Assembly (NCBI GenBank): GCA_964388445.1
Contig: CAYMAI010000002.1
Coordinates: 186,001 to 250,000, forward strand
Source: CAYMAI01 sp964388445
GTDB taxonomy: Bacteria; 4484-113; JAGGVC01
Direction of reading: 5' to 3'
Length of the DNA stretch: 64,000 nt
In this document: piece after piece, positions 26,255 through 34,503 of the stretch
How positions within the stretch are numbered: the stretch's first letter is position 1
Layout: the number at the start of each line of letters is the position of its first letter
Notes under the pieces: model-generated
Told to the model about the DNA's origin: nothing
Database searches by the model: none
Seen by the model: only the letters and a program-made list of their open reading frames with translations
Translations under genes and position numbers: made by a program

Positions 26255-26336
26255 GTTTCGTTCGACTTCTTGATTACATATTACACTTGGATTCCGCCGT
26301 GGCTCCCGCCATATTTGTGCTATCCTCGCTTCTCTC

Positions 26337-28565
26337 TTGAACGACCACGAAACAGACGGGCAGACCGGAGACGATGCCGGTTTGCCGCAAAAACTTCGAA
26401 TCGCGCGGACCGCGCCGGACGCGCCGGTTCGCACGCGGATACATTACGAATCGGAATTAAACACCCAGCAGTGCGCGGCGGTAACGGCGCCCGGCGGCCC
26501 CGTCCTCGTACTCGCCGGCGCGGGCAGCGGCAAAACCCGCGTAATAACTTATCGCGTGGCCTACCTTATCGAAAGCGGGGTGCCCGCGTCCAAAATCCTC
26601 CTGACCACTTTCACTAATCGCGCCGCTCGCTCGATGCTGATGCGCGTCGAAAATCTTCTCGGCGTGGACCTTCGCAGTCTGACCGGCGGCACGTTCCACA
26701 GCATTTGCAACCGGCTACTCCGCAAATACGCGCCGCTCATCGGCTATACCGAGGAGTTCACGATTCTCGACGAGGACGACGCAATCCGGCTGATGAAGCG
26801 CGTTCGCGACGAATCGGGCGTGGATTTTTCAAACCAAATGTTCCCCGCCCCGCGCGTCCTTAAGCGCATCGCATCGCTGATGGTGAACACGGAAACTTCG
26901 CTAGACGACATTATCGTCGGCGAATACCCCCAGTTCGCGCGCCGGCTTCTGGATTTCGACAAGGTTTTCGCCGCGTACGAGGCAGCGAAGGCCGCGAACG
27001 ACGCGATGGATTACGACGACCTGCTGCTTCAGATGTACCGGCTGCTCGCCACTAAGCCTGAGGTGCGCGACGAGCTTGCGTCTAATATCGAGCACGTTCT
27101 CGTGGACGAATATCAAGACACGAACCACCTGCAGGCAAAATTAATCGAGCTTTGGTCATGGACGCACGGAAACATGTTCGTTGTCGGCGACGACGCGCAA
27201 AGCATCTATTCGTTTCGCGGCGCCAATTACCGGAACATTCTATCGTTCCCGGACAGATTTCCCGGCACGGCGATTTATAAACTCGAAACGAATTATCGCA
27301 GCACTCCCGAGATACTTTCGCTCGCAAACGACGTATTGCGCGACACGCCGGAAAACTTCCGCAAGGTATTGCGCTCGTCGAAGGATGAAAGCTCGAAGCC
27401 ACAGCTTGTGGTTTGCCGGTCTGTGGACGACCAAGCGGAATTCTTGACTGAGCGGATACTCGAACTGCGCGAAGAGGGAATCAGCCTGAACGACATCGGC
27501 GTGCTATATCGCGCCCACAGGAACAGTCAGGAAATCGAAATGGCGCTCGCCCGCCGGGGCATTCCATATTACGTACGCGGCGGCGTGCGGTTCATGGAAA
27601 TGGCGCACATCAAAGACCTGATGAGCTATTTGTTTGTTTTGGGCGCGCCGAGAAACGCAATCGCGTGGGACAGGGTTCTTTCAATGTGCAATCGCGTCGG
27701 CGCGAAAAGCGTTCTTAAAATCACCGAAGTTCTTACGGCGGCGAAAGACCCCCTCGGCAGATTTTTGGAAAACGACATTCCGGCGCTGGCATACGGCGAA
27801 GGGCGCACGAGCATAAAGGCGCTGCAGGTGTTTTTAAAAGACATTATGGCCGAAAATCCCAAGCTCGACCCGCCGAGTCTTGCGAAGACGATTCATTCCA
27901 AGCGGTATAAATCTTATATGCAGTCGCAGTACGAAAACGCATCGCGGCGCGAGGAAGACATAGACCAGTTCGTGCTTTTCGCCAGCAGGTTCACCGCGCT
28001 TCACGAAATGCTGCAGGAAGTGGCGCTTCACGGAGGGTTTGCGGGCGAGGAAGTCGCGGCGTCGAATCCGGCCGATTTCGAAGAGGGGCGAGTATGCCTA
28101 TCCACGATTCATCAGGCGAAAGGGCTCGAGTGGAAAACCGTTTTTCTCGTTTGGCTGGTTGACGGTACGATGCCCCACAGCATGTGTTTCGGCAATCCCG
28201 ACGCGCTGGAAGAAGAGCGGCGCGTGTTTTACGTCGCGGTAACGAGGGCGAAGGACGAGCTGATAATGTGCTATCCGCAGGAAAGGCGGCAGCTTGATTT
28301 TTCGATAGACCTGGTGCAGCCGAGCCGGTATTTGAAATGGGTCGGAAAGCATTTGTACGACGAATTCATTCTCGAATGGGACGAGCCGGGCGCCGCCAAA
28401 TCGCAGCCTCAAATAGATACTTCGCCGTTCGACATCGGCGGGGTGGGCGGAAAAATGCTCGGCAATAGTTCGGCGTCGAAACCGGGCGGCGTGTGGATGC
28501 CGGAAATTCCCGCGCCGGAAAGCTTTGACGGCGAATCGGATGAAAACGGCGGATGGGACGAATAA
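26337..28565 (+). CDS. UvrD/PcrA-type superfamily 1 DNA helicase
   Basis: ATP-driven 3'-5' helicase for DNA repair and replication restart, 742 residues. Motifs in order: Q-like LNTQQCAAV, Walker A LAGAGSGKTRV (~60), Ia TTFTNRAA, II VDEYQDTNHLQ, III VVGDDAQSIYSFRGA, IV LETNYRST, V STIHQAKGLEWKTVFL and VI RRVFYVAVTRAKDEL. The length fits UvrD/PcrA, and no nuclease domain is fused. The C-terminal ~60 residues are Gly/Ser/Pro-rich. The only available start is TTG, without a ribosome site; a weak -10 (TATCCT) lies just 11 nt upstream, so the mRNA may have almost no leader. It follows clpP by 82 nt and converges with a small lipoprotein gene. Confidence 0.93.
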   Translation: MNDHETDGQTGDDAGLPQKLRIARTAPDAPVRTRIHYESELNTQQCAAVTAPGGPVLVLAGAGSGKTRVITYRVAYLIESGVPASKILLTTFTNRAARSMLMRVENLLGVDLRSLTGGTFHSICNRLLRKYAPLIGYTEEFTILDEDDAIRLMKRVRDESGVDFSNQMFPAPRVLKRIASLMVNTETSLDDIIVGEYPQFARRLLDFDKVFAAYEAAKAANDAMDYDDLLLQMYRLLATKPEVRDELASNIEHVLVDEYQDTNHLQAKLIELWSWTHGNMFVVGDDAQSIYSFRGANYRNILSFPDRFPGTAIYKLETNYRSTPEILSLANDVLRDTPENFRKVLRSSKDESSKPQLVVCRSVDDQAEFLTERILELREEGISLNDIGVLYRAHRNSQEIEMALARRGIPYYVRGGVRFMEMAHIKDLMSYLFVLGAPRNAIAWDRVLSMCNRVGAKSVLKITEVLTAAKDPLGRFLENDIPALAYGEGRTSIKALQVFLKDIMAENPKLDPPSLAKTIHSKRYKSYMQSQYENASRREEDIDQFVLFASRFTALHEMLQEVALHGGFAGEEVAASNPADFEEGRVCLSTIHQAKGLEWKTVFLVWLVDGTMPHSMCFGNPDALEEERRVFYVAVTRAKDELIMCYPQERRQLDFSIDLVQPSRYLKWVGKHLYDEFILEWDEPGAAKSQPQIDTSPFDIGGVGGKMLGNSSASKPGGVWMPEIPAPESFDGESDENGGWDE

Positions 28566-28598
28566 CCCGAAGTCAGGTAATCGAATTTCCAAACGCCA

Positions 28599-28904
28599 CT
28601 ATGAAAAAATCAGGAAAATCTTTTCGGAACTGCGTATCGTGACGTAACGGGAATGGCCGAAGTTGTCCCTTATGTAATACGTGCCGCTTCGAAGCTGTAG
28701 AACTAGCGTTTCGCCGTGCCGAATCGGGCCATACGACGTGTAGCCGACGTAAAAATAGCTGGAATATCCGGTTTGGTTCGTAATCGTAATGGTGCCTAGA
28801 TTCCGGCTGCCGTCTCCGAAATGCCAGTATGTGCCGACGGAAATGCCCGATGCGCATCCGGACAGAATCAAGGCGGCAAAAATTATCGGCAAAGCCTTGC
28901 GCAC
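28599..28904 (-). CDS. Small lipoprotein of unknown function
   Basis: A 101-residue protein with a clear signal peptide and lipobox (MRKALPIIFAALILSGCASG). The mature part is Tyr/Gly-rich and beta-like (YSSYFYVGYTSYGPIRHGE, GTYYIRDNFGHSRYVTI), perhaps a small surface sandwich. The start codon is GTG and has no ribosome site; a perfect TATAAT ends 6 nt before it, so the predicted mRNA begins at or within a base of the GTG. An out-of-frame ATG 4 nt earlier is not used. I do not recognise the family. It is convergent with the helicase gene and divergent from the hydroxyacyl-CoA dehydrogenase gene. Confidence 0.75.
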   Translation of the reverse strand: MRKALPIIFAALILSGCASGISVGTYWHFGDGSRNLGTITITNQTGYSSYFYVGYTSYGPIRHGETLVLQLRSGTYYIRDNFGHSRYVTIRSSEKIFLIFS

Positions 28905-28910
28905 GCATTA

Positions 28911-28939
28911 ATTATACCCGCGGAAAGCTCGGGTTTCCA
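28911..28939 (-). promoter_or_regulatory. Promoter giving a likely leaderless mRNA
   Basis: Minus strand TGGAAA (28939-28934), 17-nt spacer, TATAAT (28916-28911), then TAATGC and the GTG start of the small lipoprotein gene. With a normal 6-7 nt gap the RNA begins at the start codon. Confidence 0.6.
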
Positions 28940-28967
28940 CAAATTAGGTATCAAGCCCGCATGACGT

Positions 28968-28996
28968 TTGGGCGTCGGCGGCCGCGCTGTTATAAT
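28968..28996 (+). promoter_or_regulatory. Promoter of the 3-hydroxyacyl-CoA dehydrogenase gene
   Basis: TTGGGC, 17-nt spacer, perfect TATAAT (28991-28996), 57 nt before the ATG. Confidence 0.6.
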
Positions 28997-29052
28997 CCGG
29001 GCGCCGCGTGCTTGCTTCCGGCGCGGCGAAATCCGGTTTGGGAGGAAGGAAA

Positions 29053-29982
29053 ATGGCGGAAAGTGGAATCGGAAAAGTCGGCGTCATCGGCATCGGGACT
29101 ATGGGAAACGGCATTGCGCAGGTTTGCGCGCAGTGCGGGTTCGAGACAATCGTAACCGATCTTGGCGCAGCTGTACTTGAAAAAGGACTTGCGAAAATTC
29201 ATAAATCGCTGGATAAGCTCGTTGCGAGCTATGAAAAAACCGGCGGACAGCGCGGCATCACGGCGGACAACGCGGCCAGCGCAAAGGCGCTGCTGAAAAC
29301 TACCGAGAACCTCGAAGACCTCGCCGGTTGCGACATCGTTATCGAGGCGATTATCGAGCTTTACGAGCCTAAAGCGGAAAAGTTCAAGGCTCTCTCGGAA
29401 CTGGGATTTTCCGGAATACTCGCGTCGAACACATCGAGCATCGCGATAACGAAGCTGGCGAGCAATTACAAATTCCCGGAGAGATTCATGGGGATGCACT
29501 TCATGAATCCCGTGCCGATTCAGCCGGGCGTCGAGCTTATCCGCGGCTTTTTGACGAGCGATGAAACGAGCGAAACCGTGACGAAGCTAACTCGCGACCT
29601 AGGCAAAGAGCCGATTATGGCGGAGGACAAGGCTGGATTCGGCATCAACCGCATGTTCGTGCCGTTCTGCAACGAGGCGTACAGAGTCGTCGAGGAAGGC
29701 ATTATGAGCGTGGAAGACGCGGACAAAACTACGCTGTGCCTCGGCCACAAAATGGGGCCGCTTTCGACGAGCGACTACGTCGGACTCGACACGATGTACT
29801 ACATCACCGAGGTCTTGCGCGAGGAATTCGGCGATTTCTACCGCGCAAGCCCGCTCTTAACCCGGCTGGTGCAGGCGGGACACCTGGGGATGAAAACCGG
29901 CAAGGGCTTTTACATCTACGACGAAACCGGCGCGAAAACAGGCGTCAACCCGGCGGTGGCGCGGTACCGAATCGGCGGTTAG
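29053..29982 (+). CDS. 3-hydroxyacyl-CoA dehydrogenase (3-hydroxybutyryl-CoA type)
   Basis: NAD(P)-dependent oxidation or reduction of 3-hydroxyacyl-CoA, in beta-oxidation or butyrate-type fermentation. The 309 residues form the usual two-domain enzyme: Rossmann motif GVIGIGTMGNGIAQV at the N-terminus, the catalytic His in MGMHFMNPVP (~residue 154), then the C-terminal dimer domain (DKAGFGINRMFVPFCNEA, GHKMGPLSTSDYVGLDT). The length matches stand-alone 3-hydroxybutyryl-CoA dehydrogenases (~280-310), with no fused hydratase. A strong GGAGGAAGGA site precedes the ATG. No other genes of the pathway are nearby, so direction of use is unknown. Confidence 0.93.
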   Translation: MAESGIGKVGVIGIGTMGNGIAQVCAQCGFETIVTDLGAAVLEKGLAKIHKSLDKLVASYEKTGGQRGITADNAASAKALLKTTENLEDLAGCDIVIEAIIELYEPKAEKFKALSELGFSGILASNTSSIAITKLASNYKFPERFMGMHFMNPVPIQPGVELIRGFLTSDETSETVTKLTRDLGKEPIMAEDKAGFGINRMFVPFCNEAYRVVEEGIMSVEDADKTTLCLGHKMGPLSTSDYVGLDTMYYITEVLREEFGDFYRASPLLTRLVQAGHLGMKTGKGFYIYDETGAKTGVNPAVARYRIGG

Positions 29983-30063
29983 GCTGCGGGCAGGTTTTGG
30001 CAATTGCAAAGTTTGCCGAGTAATTTCGGTAATTCGCGCTTTCGCGCCGGGAAGGAGTAAACC

Positions 30064-30258
30064 ATTACGAGGGAATTTGCAGCATTTGTAGAGTTTGATC
30101 CGGAAACCAAGCTCCATGTCGGGATTATTCCTACGGTCCAGGGCTCAATTACAGCTGGCGAAACGCTTAAGGAGCTGAAGCGCAATCTCGACGAAGTGCT
30201 TTCTTTGTGTTTGGAAGAAAAAGGAGATTTCGGAGAATTTAAGATTATCCTAAGCTAA
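30064..30258 (+). CDS. HicB-like antitoxin-type protein with non-standard ATT start
   Basis: A 64-codon frame reading (M)TREFAAFVEFDPETKLHVG, then a helix (ETLKELKRNLDEVLSLCLEE). This matches the short HicB fold: a strand, PETxLxVG turn, central Gly and a helix ending in CLEE. No ATG, GTG or TTG is available at the N-terminus; the frame begins with ATT, 7 nt after GAAGGAG, an ideal distance. AUU is a rare but known start codon. No HicA toxin is adjacent and no DNA-binding domain is fused, so it is an orphan. It sits between the dehydrogenase and methyltransferase genes. A true start of ATT, or a decayed ATG, are both possible. Confidence 0.6.
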   Translation: MTREFAAFVEFDPETKLHVGIIPTVQGSITAGETLKELKRNLDEVLSLCLEEKGDFGEFKIILS

Positions 30259-30334
30259 TCTGCCAATATTGAAAATAGTAAATTGTGGATGTCGGCAATT
30301 GGCCGATTGCCGTTTTTTCGCAATGGAGACCTTT

Positions 30335-30928
30335 ATGTTCCACCAAATTCCAGTGAAAATCGCCGAGCGGATGGACTACCTGCGGGCGCTCGACCGCGGC
30401 GAGCTGCCCGAAAAGCCGCCACCGCCCGGCAGGCTTTGGCAAGTGCCGCCCGAAACCGGCAAGTTTTTGGCGCTGATGGCCGCCGCCGCGCCCGCGGGCA
30501 GATGCATCGAAATCGGCTCCAGCGGCGGATATTCAGGACTGTGGCTTTCGCTCGCGATGCGCGAGCGCGGGGACGTTCTTACAACCTTCGAAATCGACTC
30601 GGGACGCGCCGCGCTTGCGCGGGCAACGTACGAAAAGGCGGAAGTGGCCGGGCTAATCCGGCTCGAATTCGGCGACGCCATGGAACTTATCGGCGGCGCG
30701 GACGGCATCGCCTTTGTGTTTCTCGACGGCAGCAAGGAAGACTATCCGGCGTTTTTCGACAAGCTAGCGCCGAAAATGACGCCGGGCGGGATTCTTTGCG
30801 CCGACAACGCGATTAGCCACGCGGACGAAATGCCGCCGTTTTTCGCGGCGGTAGAAGCGCATCCGGACTTCGACAGCGTGGTAGTCCCGGTCGGTCAAGG
30901 CGTGCTGCTCGCGAGAAAGTCGCTCTAG
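30335..30928 (+). CDS. O-methyltransferase-like SAM-dependent methyltransferase
   Basis: Class I methyltransferase of 197 residues resembling the catechol/caffeoyl-CoA O-methyltransferase group. The SAM site is visible in RCIEIGSSGGYSGLWLS (motif I) and TFEIDSGRAALARATY (acidic motif II); the metal/substrate region is VFLDGSKEDYPAFFD, and GGILCADNAI follows, where known members have a metal-binding D-N pair. The substrate is unknown. Upstream starts exist in frame, but only this ATG has GGAG at a normal distance (6 nt). It follows the HicB-like gene and has no close same-pathway neighbour. Confidence 0.85.
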   Translation: MFHQIPVKIAERMDYLRALDRGELPEKPPPPGRLWQVPPETGKFLALMAAAAPAGRCIEIGSSGGYSGLWLSLAMRERGDVLTTFEIDSGRAALARATYEKAEVAGLIRLEFGDAMELIGGADGIAFVFLDGSKEDYPAFFDKLAPKMTPGGILCADNAISHADEMPPFFAAVEAHPDFDSVVVPVGQGVLLARKSL

Positions 30929-31006
30929 CCGGATTTTGCGCCCTTTCCAATTTACATTAACATTTGTTAAATATTTCCAATTGCAGCTACTATTACTATA
31001 CAGATG

Positions 31007-31035
31007 TTGACAAGCCGGGCGAACGCCGTTATTAT
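31007..31035 (+). promoter_or_regulatory. Upstream promoter before the VOC gene
   Basis: Perfect TTGACA, 17-nt spacer, TATTAT (31030-31035), preceded by an AT-rich stretch (30951-31005) that could act as an UP element. About 100 nt before the VOC start. Confidence 0.6.
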
Positions 31036-31068
31036 CCACCCGCATGCCGCATCCGGAGGCGGCTGCGA

Positions 31069-31096
31069 TTGACATTCCGTAATCTGCGGCTAAAAT
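31069..31096 (+). promoter_or_regulatory. Proximal promoter of the VOC gene
   Basis: Perfect TTGACA, 16-nt spacer, TAAAAT (31091-31096), 44 nt before the ATG. Together with the upstream promoter it forms a tandem pair. Confidence 0.6.
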
Positions 31097-31140
31097 CCGC
31101 ATTTCGGAATTAATGTTCTAATTCATTAAAGGAGTTCGAT

Positions 31141-31509
31141 ATGGCGATGAATGCAGTATGTCACGTGGAATTCGTGGCGCAGGATTTCGACAAGGCAAAG
31201 GAGTTCTACGGCGGCCTTTTCGGATGGACTTTTCAGCAGTGGGAAGGCATGGAGTACCTGCTTTACATGGGGCCGGAAGGCGGCGTGAACGGCGGGTTTT
31301 TCAAGCCGCAACCCGAACAACCGGTGTGCTCCCCGCTCATTTACATCGAAGTGGATTGCATCGAGGAGTTTCTGCCGCGCATCGCAAATCACGGCGGCGA
31401 GCAGGTGATGGGCAAGACCGAGATTCCGGGCGTGGGCTGGTTCGCGCTCGTCAAAGACCCGGCCGGCAACGTAATCGGACTGTACGAGCCGCGCGGACAG
31501 GAAGCCTAG
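31141..31509 (+). CDS. VOC-superfamily (glyoxalase-like) protein
   Basis: A 122-residue cytoplasmic protein of the vicinal-oxygen-chelate fold. It shows the two beta-alpha-beta-beta-beta halves: VCHVEFVAQDFDKAKEFYGGLFGW, then IYIEVDCIEEFLPRIANHGG ending in DPAGNVIGLYEP. The metal-ligand positions used by glyoxalase (His in the first strand, Glu in the last) are present as His10 and a Glu near the end, but binding is not certain. Members of this close group are often annotated only as bleomycin-resistance-like. AAAGGAG is 6 nt before the ATG. Substrate unknown. Two promoters precede it and a hairpin-rich repeat follows. Confidence 0.85.
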   Translation: MAMNAVCHVEFVAQDFDKAKEFYGGLFGWTFQQWEGMEYLLYMGPEGGVNGGFFKPQPEQPVCSPLIYIEVDCIEEFLPRIANHGGEQVMGKTEIPGVGWFALVKDPAGNVIGLYEPRGQEA

Positions 31510-31525
31510 CGAAATAGCTTCGAAT

Positions 31526-31594
31526 CGTAGCGCAGTCTTCCAGACTGCAAGATTCAGCAGTGTTATGCAGCCAGGATGGCTGCGCTACGTTTTT
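31526..31594. repeat. Palindromic element with outer 10-bp stem and two inner hairpins
   Basis: CGTAGCGCAG (31526-31535) pairs perfectly with CTGCGCTACG (31580-31589). Inside, GCAGTC-TTCCA-GACTGC (31532-31548) and GCAGCC-AGGAT-GGCTGC (31567-31583) are perfect 6-bp hairpins. A T-run (31590-31594) follows, so it may also end the VOC transcript. It resembles REP-type dispersed repeats, but only one copy is in the window. Confidence 0.7.
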
Positions 31595-31635
31595 CCAATA
31601 ACTAGCTCAAGATTCGCTCGAAAAATTAAGCGAAG

Positions 31636-33051
31636 TTAATTCACTTTGTTTATTGCTTTTTTATCCGCGCCGAGCGCCGCTTCCTTTACGACTTCCGAAA
31701 GCGACGGATGAATCCGGACGTGGCTTTGGAAATCTTCGAGGCTCGCCTGATATTCAAGCGCCAGCGTCGCATCGCCGACAAGGTCGGAAGCATGCGGCCC
31801 GATGATGTGAACTCCGAGTAAGTCGTCCGTCTTCGCGTCCGCTATAACTTTCGCCATTCCGTCGTCTTCACCGAGCGACATCGCTTTTCCGCTTGCCTTA
31901 AAGCTGAACGTACCTGTTTTCACCTCGTGCCCCGCGGCTTTCGCCTCGGCCTCGGTCATTCCCACGCCGGCGATTTCGGGCTTCGTGAACACCGCGAAAG
32001 GAATCGCCGCTTTGAAATGCGGCGGACTTCCGGCGGCCAAATGTTCGGCAAGTGCCACGCCTTCATGGCTCGCCTTGTGCGCAAGCATCATCCCGCCGAT
32101 TACGTCGCCGATTGCGTACACTCCGGCCGCGCTGGTTTCCAGCCGTTCGCCTACTTTGATATAGCCTTTGTCAGTTAACTCGATGCCCGCTTTTTCGAGT
32201 CCGAGTCCCTTGGTCGTGGGCACTCTGCCCGTCGATGCCAAAACGACATGTACCGTGCGATGCTGTTCTTTGCCGTCTTTGCCTTCAAAATAAACCTGCA
32301 CGCCGCGCGCGCCGCCGAGCACGTTGACTTTCGTAACTTTATGCTCTGTGTAGATTTCCATTCCCTGCTTTTTGAATTCGCGCGCAGCCTGCTTTACGAT
32401 GTCTTCCTCGAGTCCGGTCAATATCGACGGCAGAATTTCGATGACGGTAATATCCGCGCCGAGGCTGCGATATACGCTCGCCATTTCCATCCCGATATAT
32501 CCGCCGCCGACAACGAGCATGCTGCGCGGCACCGCCGGAAGCGACAAGGCTTCGGTCGAAGTAATGACGTTTATGTCGTCTATTTGCAAAAACGGCAGTT
32601 TCATCGGCTCGCTGCCGGTAGCGATTACGATCACGTCCGCGGCAAGCGTTTCGGTTTTGCCGTCGGCCGTTTTAACTACTATTTCGTGCGCGGCTTTGAA
32701 CGATGCCGTGCCGATTATCGCCTCGACGCCGTTTTTCTCCAGAAGAACTTTGACGCCGCCGGTCAGCTTTTTCACGATGGATTCTTTGCGCTCCATCATT
32801 TTTTCGAAATTAAGCTTCACGCCGTCGGGATCGACAGTGATTCCTTGATCCGCAAGCTTGGTTATTTCCGCGAACTTATGGCTTGCGTCGAGCAGCGCTT
32901 TCGAGGGAATGCAGCCGATGTTGAGGCAGGTGCCGCCCCAATTAGTTTTTTCCACGCATGCGGTTTTCTTGCCGAGTTGAGCGAAGCGGATGGCGCACTC
33001 GTAGCCGCCCGGCCCGGCGCCGATGACGATGACATCGAATTTTCTTGACAT
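31636..33051 (-). CDS. lpdA: Dihydrolipoamide dehydrogenase (E3)
   Basis: FAD enzyme that reoxidises the lipoyl group of E2 and passes electrons to NAD+. The 471 residues show FAD motif VIGAGPGGYECAIR, the redox disulfide GTCLNIGCIPSKAL (Cys-x4-Cys), the NAD motif VVGGGYIGMEMASVY, the second FAD motif VYAIGDVIGGMMLAHKA and the C-terminal HPSLSEVVKEAAL with the active-site His-Glu pair. Full length and intact. It is the last gene of the dehydrogenase operon, 46 nt after E2, and presumably works with that complex. Confidence 0.96.
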   Translation of the reverse strand: MSRKFDVIVIGAGPGGYECAIRFAQLGKKTACVEKTNWGGTCLNIGCIPSKALLDASHKFAEITKLADQGITVDPDGVKLNFEKMMERKESIVKKLTGGVKVLLEKNGVEAIIGTASFKAAHEIVVKTADGKTETLAADVIVIATGSEPMKLPFLQIDDINVITSTEALSLPAVPRSMLVVGGGYIGMEMASVYRSLGADITVIEILPSILTGLEEDIVKQAAREFKKQGMEIYTEHKVTKVNVLGGARGVQVYFEGKDGKEQHRTVHVVLASTGRVPTTKGLGLEKAGIELTDKGYIKVGERLETSAAGVYAIGDVIGGMMLAHKASHEGVALAEHLAAGSPPHFKAAIPFAVFTKPEIAGVGMTEAEAKAAGHEVKTGTFSFKASGKAMSLGEDDGMAKVIADAKTDDLLGVHIIGPHASDLVGDATLALEYQASLEDFQSHVRIHPSLSEVVKEAALGADKKAINKVN

Positions 33052-33097
33052 TTGCTACTCCGAGAGGTTCGCCCTTTTCGCCGGACGATTTCCTTGT

Positions 33098-34462
33098 CTA
33101 AATATGCATGAACAAAAGCTCTGGCTCGGTCAAAAGCCGGTGAATTTCGTTCCTGAACTTGATTGCGTACACGCCGTCGATCAGCCTGTGGTCGAACTGA
33201 ACGGCGAGATACATCATATCGCGAATGACGATTTCGCCGTTTTTGACTACGGGCCGTTTTTCGATTGCATGAATTCCCAAAATCGCGACTTCCGGATAGT
33301 TGATTACTGGGCTTGAAAGCAGCACTCCGAAACCGCCGGCATTAGTCAGCGTAAATGTTCCTCCCGTGATGTCTTCCATCGTGAGCTTTCTATCACGCGC
33401 CTTTTCGGCGAGCGCGTTCATTTCGAGCTGAATGTCCACGATTGACTTTTGGTCGGCGTGCTTGATGTTCGGAACGACCAGTCCCGCCTCGGTGTCCACC
33501 GCGAAACCGATGTTGTAGTAATGCTTGACGATGACTTCGTCGTCCGTGATGCTGGCGTTGACGTAGGGGAACTTTTTAAGCGCGGCGACGGACGCCTTCA
33601 TAAAGAACGGCATGAACGTCAAATTGACGCCGTGCTCTTCCTTGAATCTGTCCTTCCATGCGTTTCTGAATTTTACGAGATTCGTGCAGTCGAGTTCGCC
33701 TACGTCCAGCGTATGCGCGGCGGTGTTCTTGCTTCTTTGCATCGCGTGCGCGATGGTCTTGCGAATCGGAGTAAGCGCGATGCGCTCTTCGGGGAATGCG
33801 GCGGTGCCTGCGGCGATGCCGGCGGGCCTCGGCATTCCCTCGGCAGCGTGCGCGAGTGCGGCGGCGGCGGGGGCTTCCGCGGGTGCGGCGCCGGGCGTTC
33901 GCCTGTACGACGGGTCTTCCATATATTTTTCGACGTCGATTTTCCTGATGCGTCCGTCTTCGCCGGTGCCAGGAATTTCTTCGATTTTCAAATTATGCTG
34001 TTCGATAAGCCTTCGGACTGCCGGAGAAAGCCGGTTTCTACCGCCGCCGTCGACAACCGCCGGTGCGCTCGGCGCTACAGGCGCGGGTGCCGGAGCAGGC
34101 GATGGGGCTGTAGCTGGCGCCGACGCGGCGGGAGCGGGAGCAGGCTTTGGCGAGGGCGCCGCGGGCTTTTCGGCCGGAGCCGCTTTCGCAGACAGCCCGT
34201 GTTTCGCCTCGTCATACTCTTCGCCTTCGTCTAGCAATAGTCCGATAATCTGCTCGACTTCGACCGTCGTTCCTTCCGGCACGAAAATCTTCGCGAGTAT
34301 TCCGGTCTTCGGACATGGAATGTCAAGGTTGATTTTGTCCGTCTCGATATCGAGAAGCGTGGCGTCGCGTTCGACGCGGTCGCCTTCCTTGAAATGCCAC
34401 TTGCCGATAACGCCTTCAACAACGCTTTCCCCGAGCTGGGGAACGATAATGTTCATCGCCAT
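33098..34462 (-). CDS. 2-oxoacid dehydrogenase acyltransferase (E2)
   Basis: Core of the dehydrogenase complex; carries the acyl group on a lipoyl arm to CoA. Of 454 residues, the N-terminal lipoyl domain has Lys43 in ETDKINLDI. An Ala/Pro-rich hinge (~80-140) leads to the E1/E3-binding domain (RLSPAVRRLIEQHNLKI, ~150-190), a second hinge, and the catalytic domain ending in FDHRLIDGVYA, with the active-site His near residue 425. There is one lipoyl domain. The family spans pyruvate, branched-chain and 2-oxoglutarate types; the E1 partners point to the branched-chain-like group. It lies between E1 beta and E3 with short gaps. Confidence 0.94.
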   Translation of the reverse strand: MAMNIIVPQLGESVVEGVIGKWHFKEGDRVERDATLLDIETDKINLDIPCPKTGILAKIFVPEGTTVEVEQIIGLLLDEGEEYDEAKHGLSAKAAPAEKPAAPSPKPAPAPAASAPATAPSPAPAPAPVAPSAPAVVDGGGRNRLSPAVRRLIEQHNLKIEEIPGTGEDGRIRKIDVEKYMEDPSYRRTPGAAPAEAPAAAALAHAAEGMPRPAGIAAGTAAFPEERIALTPIRKTIAHAMQRSKNTAAHTLDVGELDCTNLVKFRNAWKDRFKEEHGVNLTFMPFFMKASVAALKKFPYVNASITDDEVIVKHYYNIGFAVDTEAGLVVPNIKHADQKSIVDIQLEMNALAEKARDRKLTMEDITGGTFTLTNAGGFGVLLSSPVINYPEVAILGIHAIEKRPVVKNGEIVIRDMMYLAVQFDHRLIDGVYAIKFRNEIHRLLTEPELLFMHI

Positions 34463-34503
34463 TTTTGTCTCCCGGTTGCCGCCCTAATCCAAGCGGAATA
34501 AAC

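Noticed and set aside
29983..30334. Complete hicAB toxin-antitoxin pair
   Set aside because: Only the HicB-like frame is present; neither flank contains a HicA-like double-stranded-RNA-binding frame.
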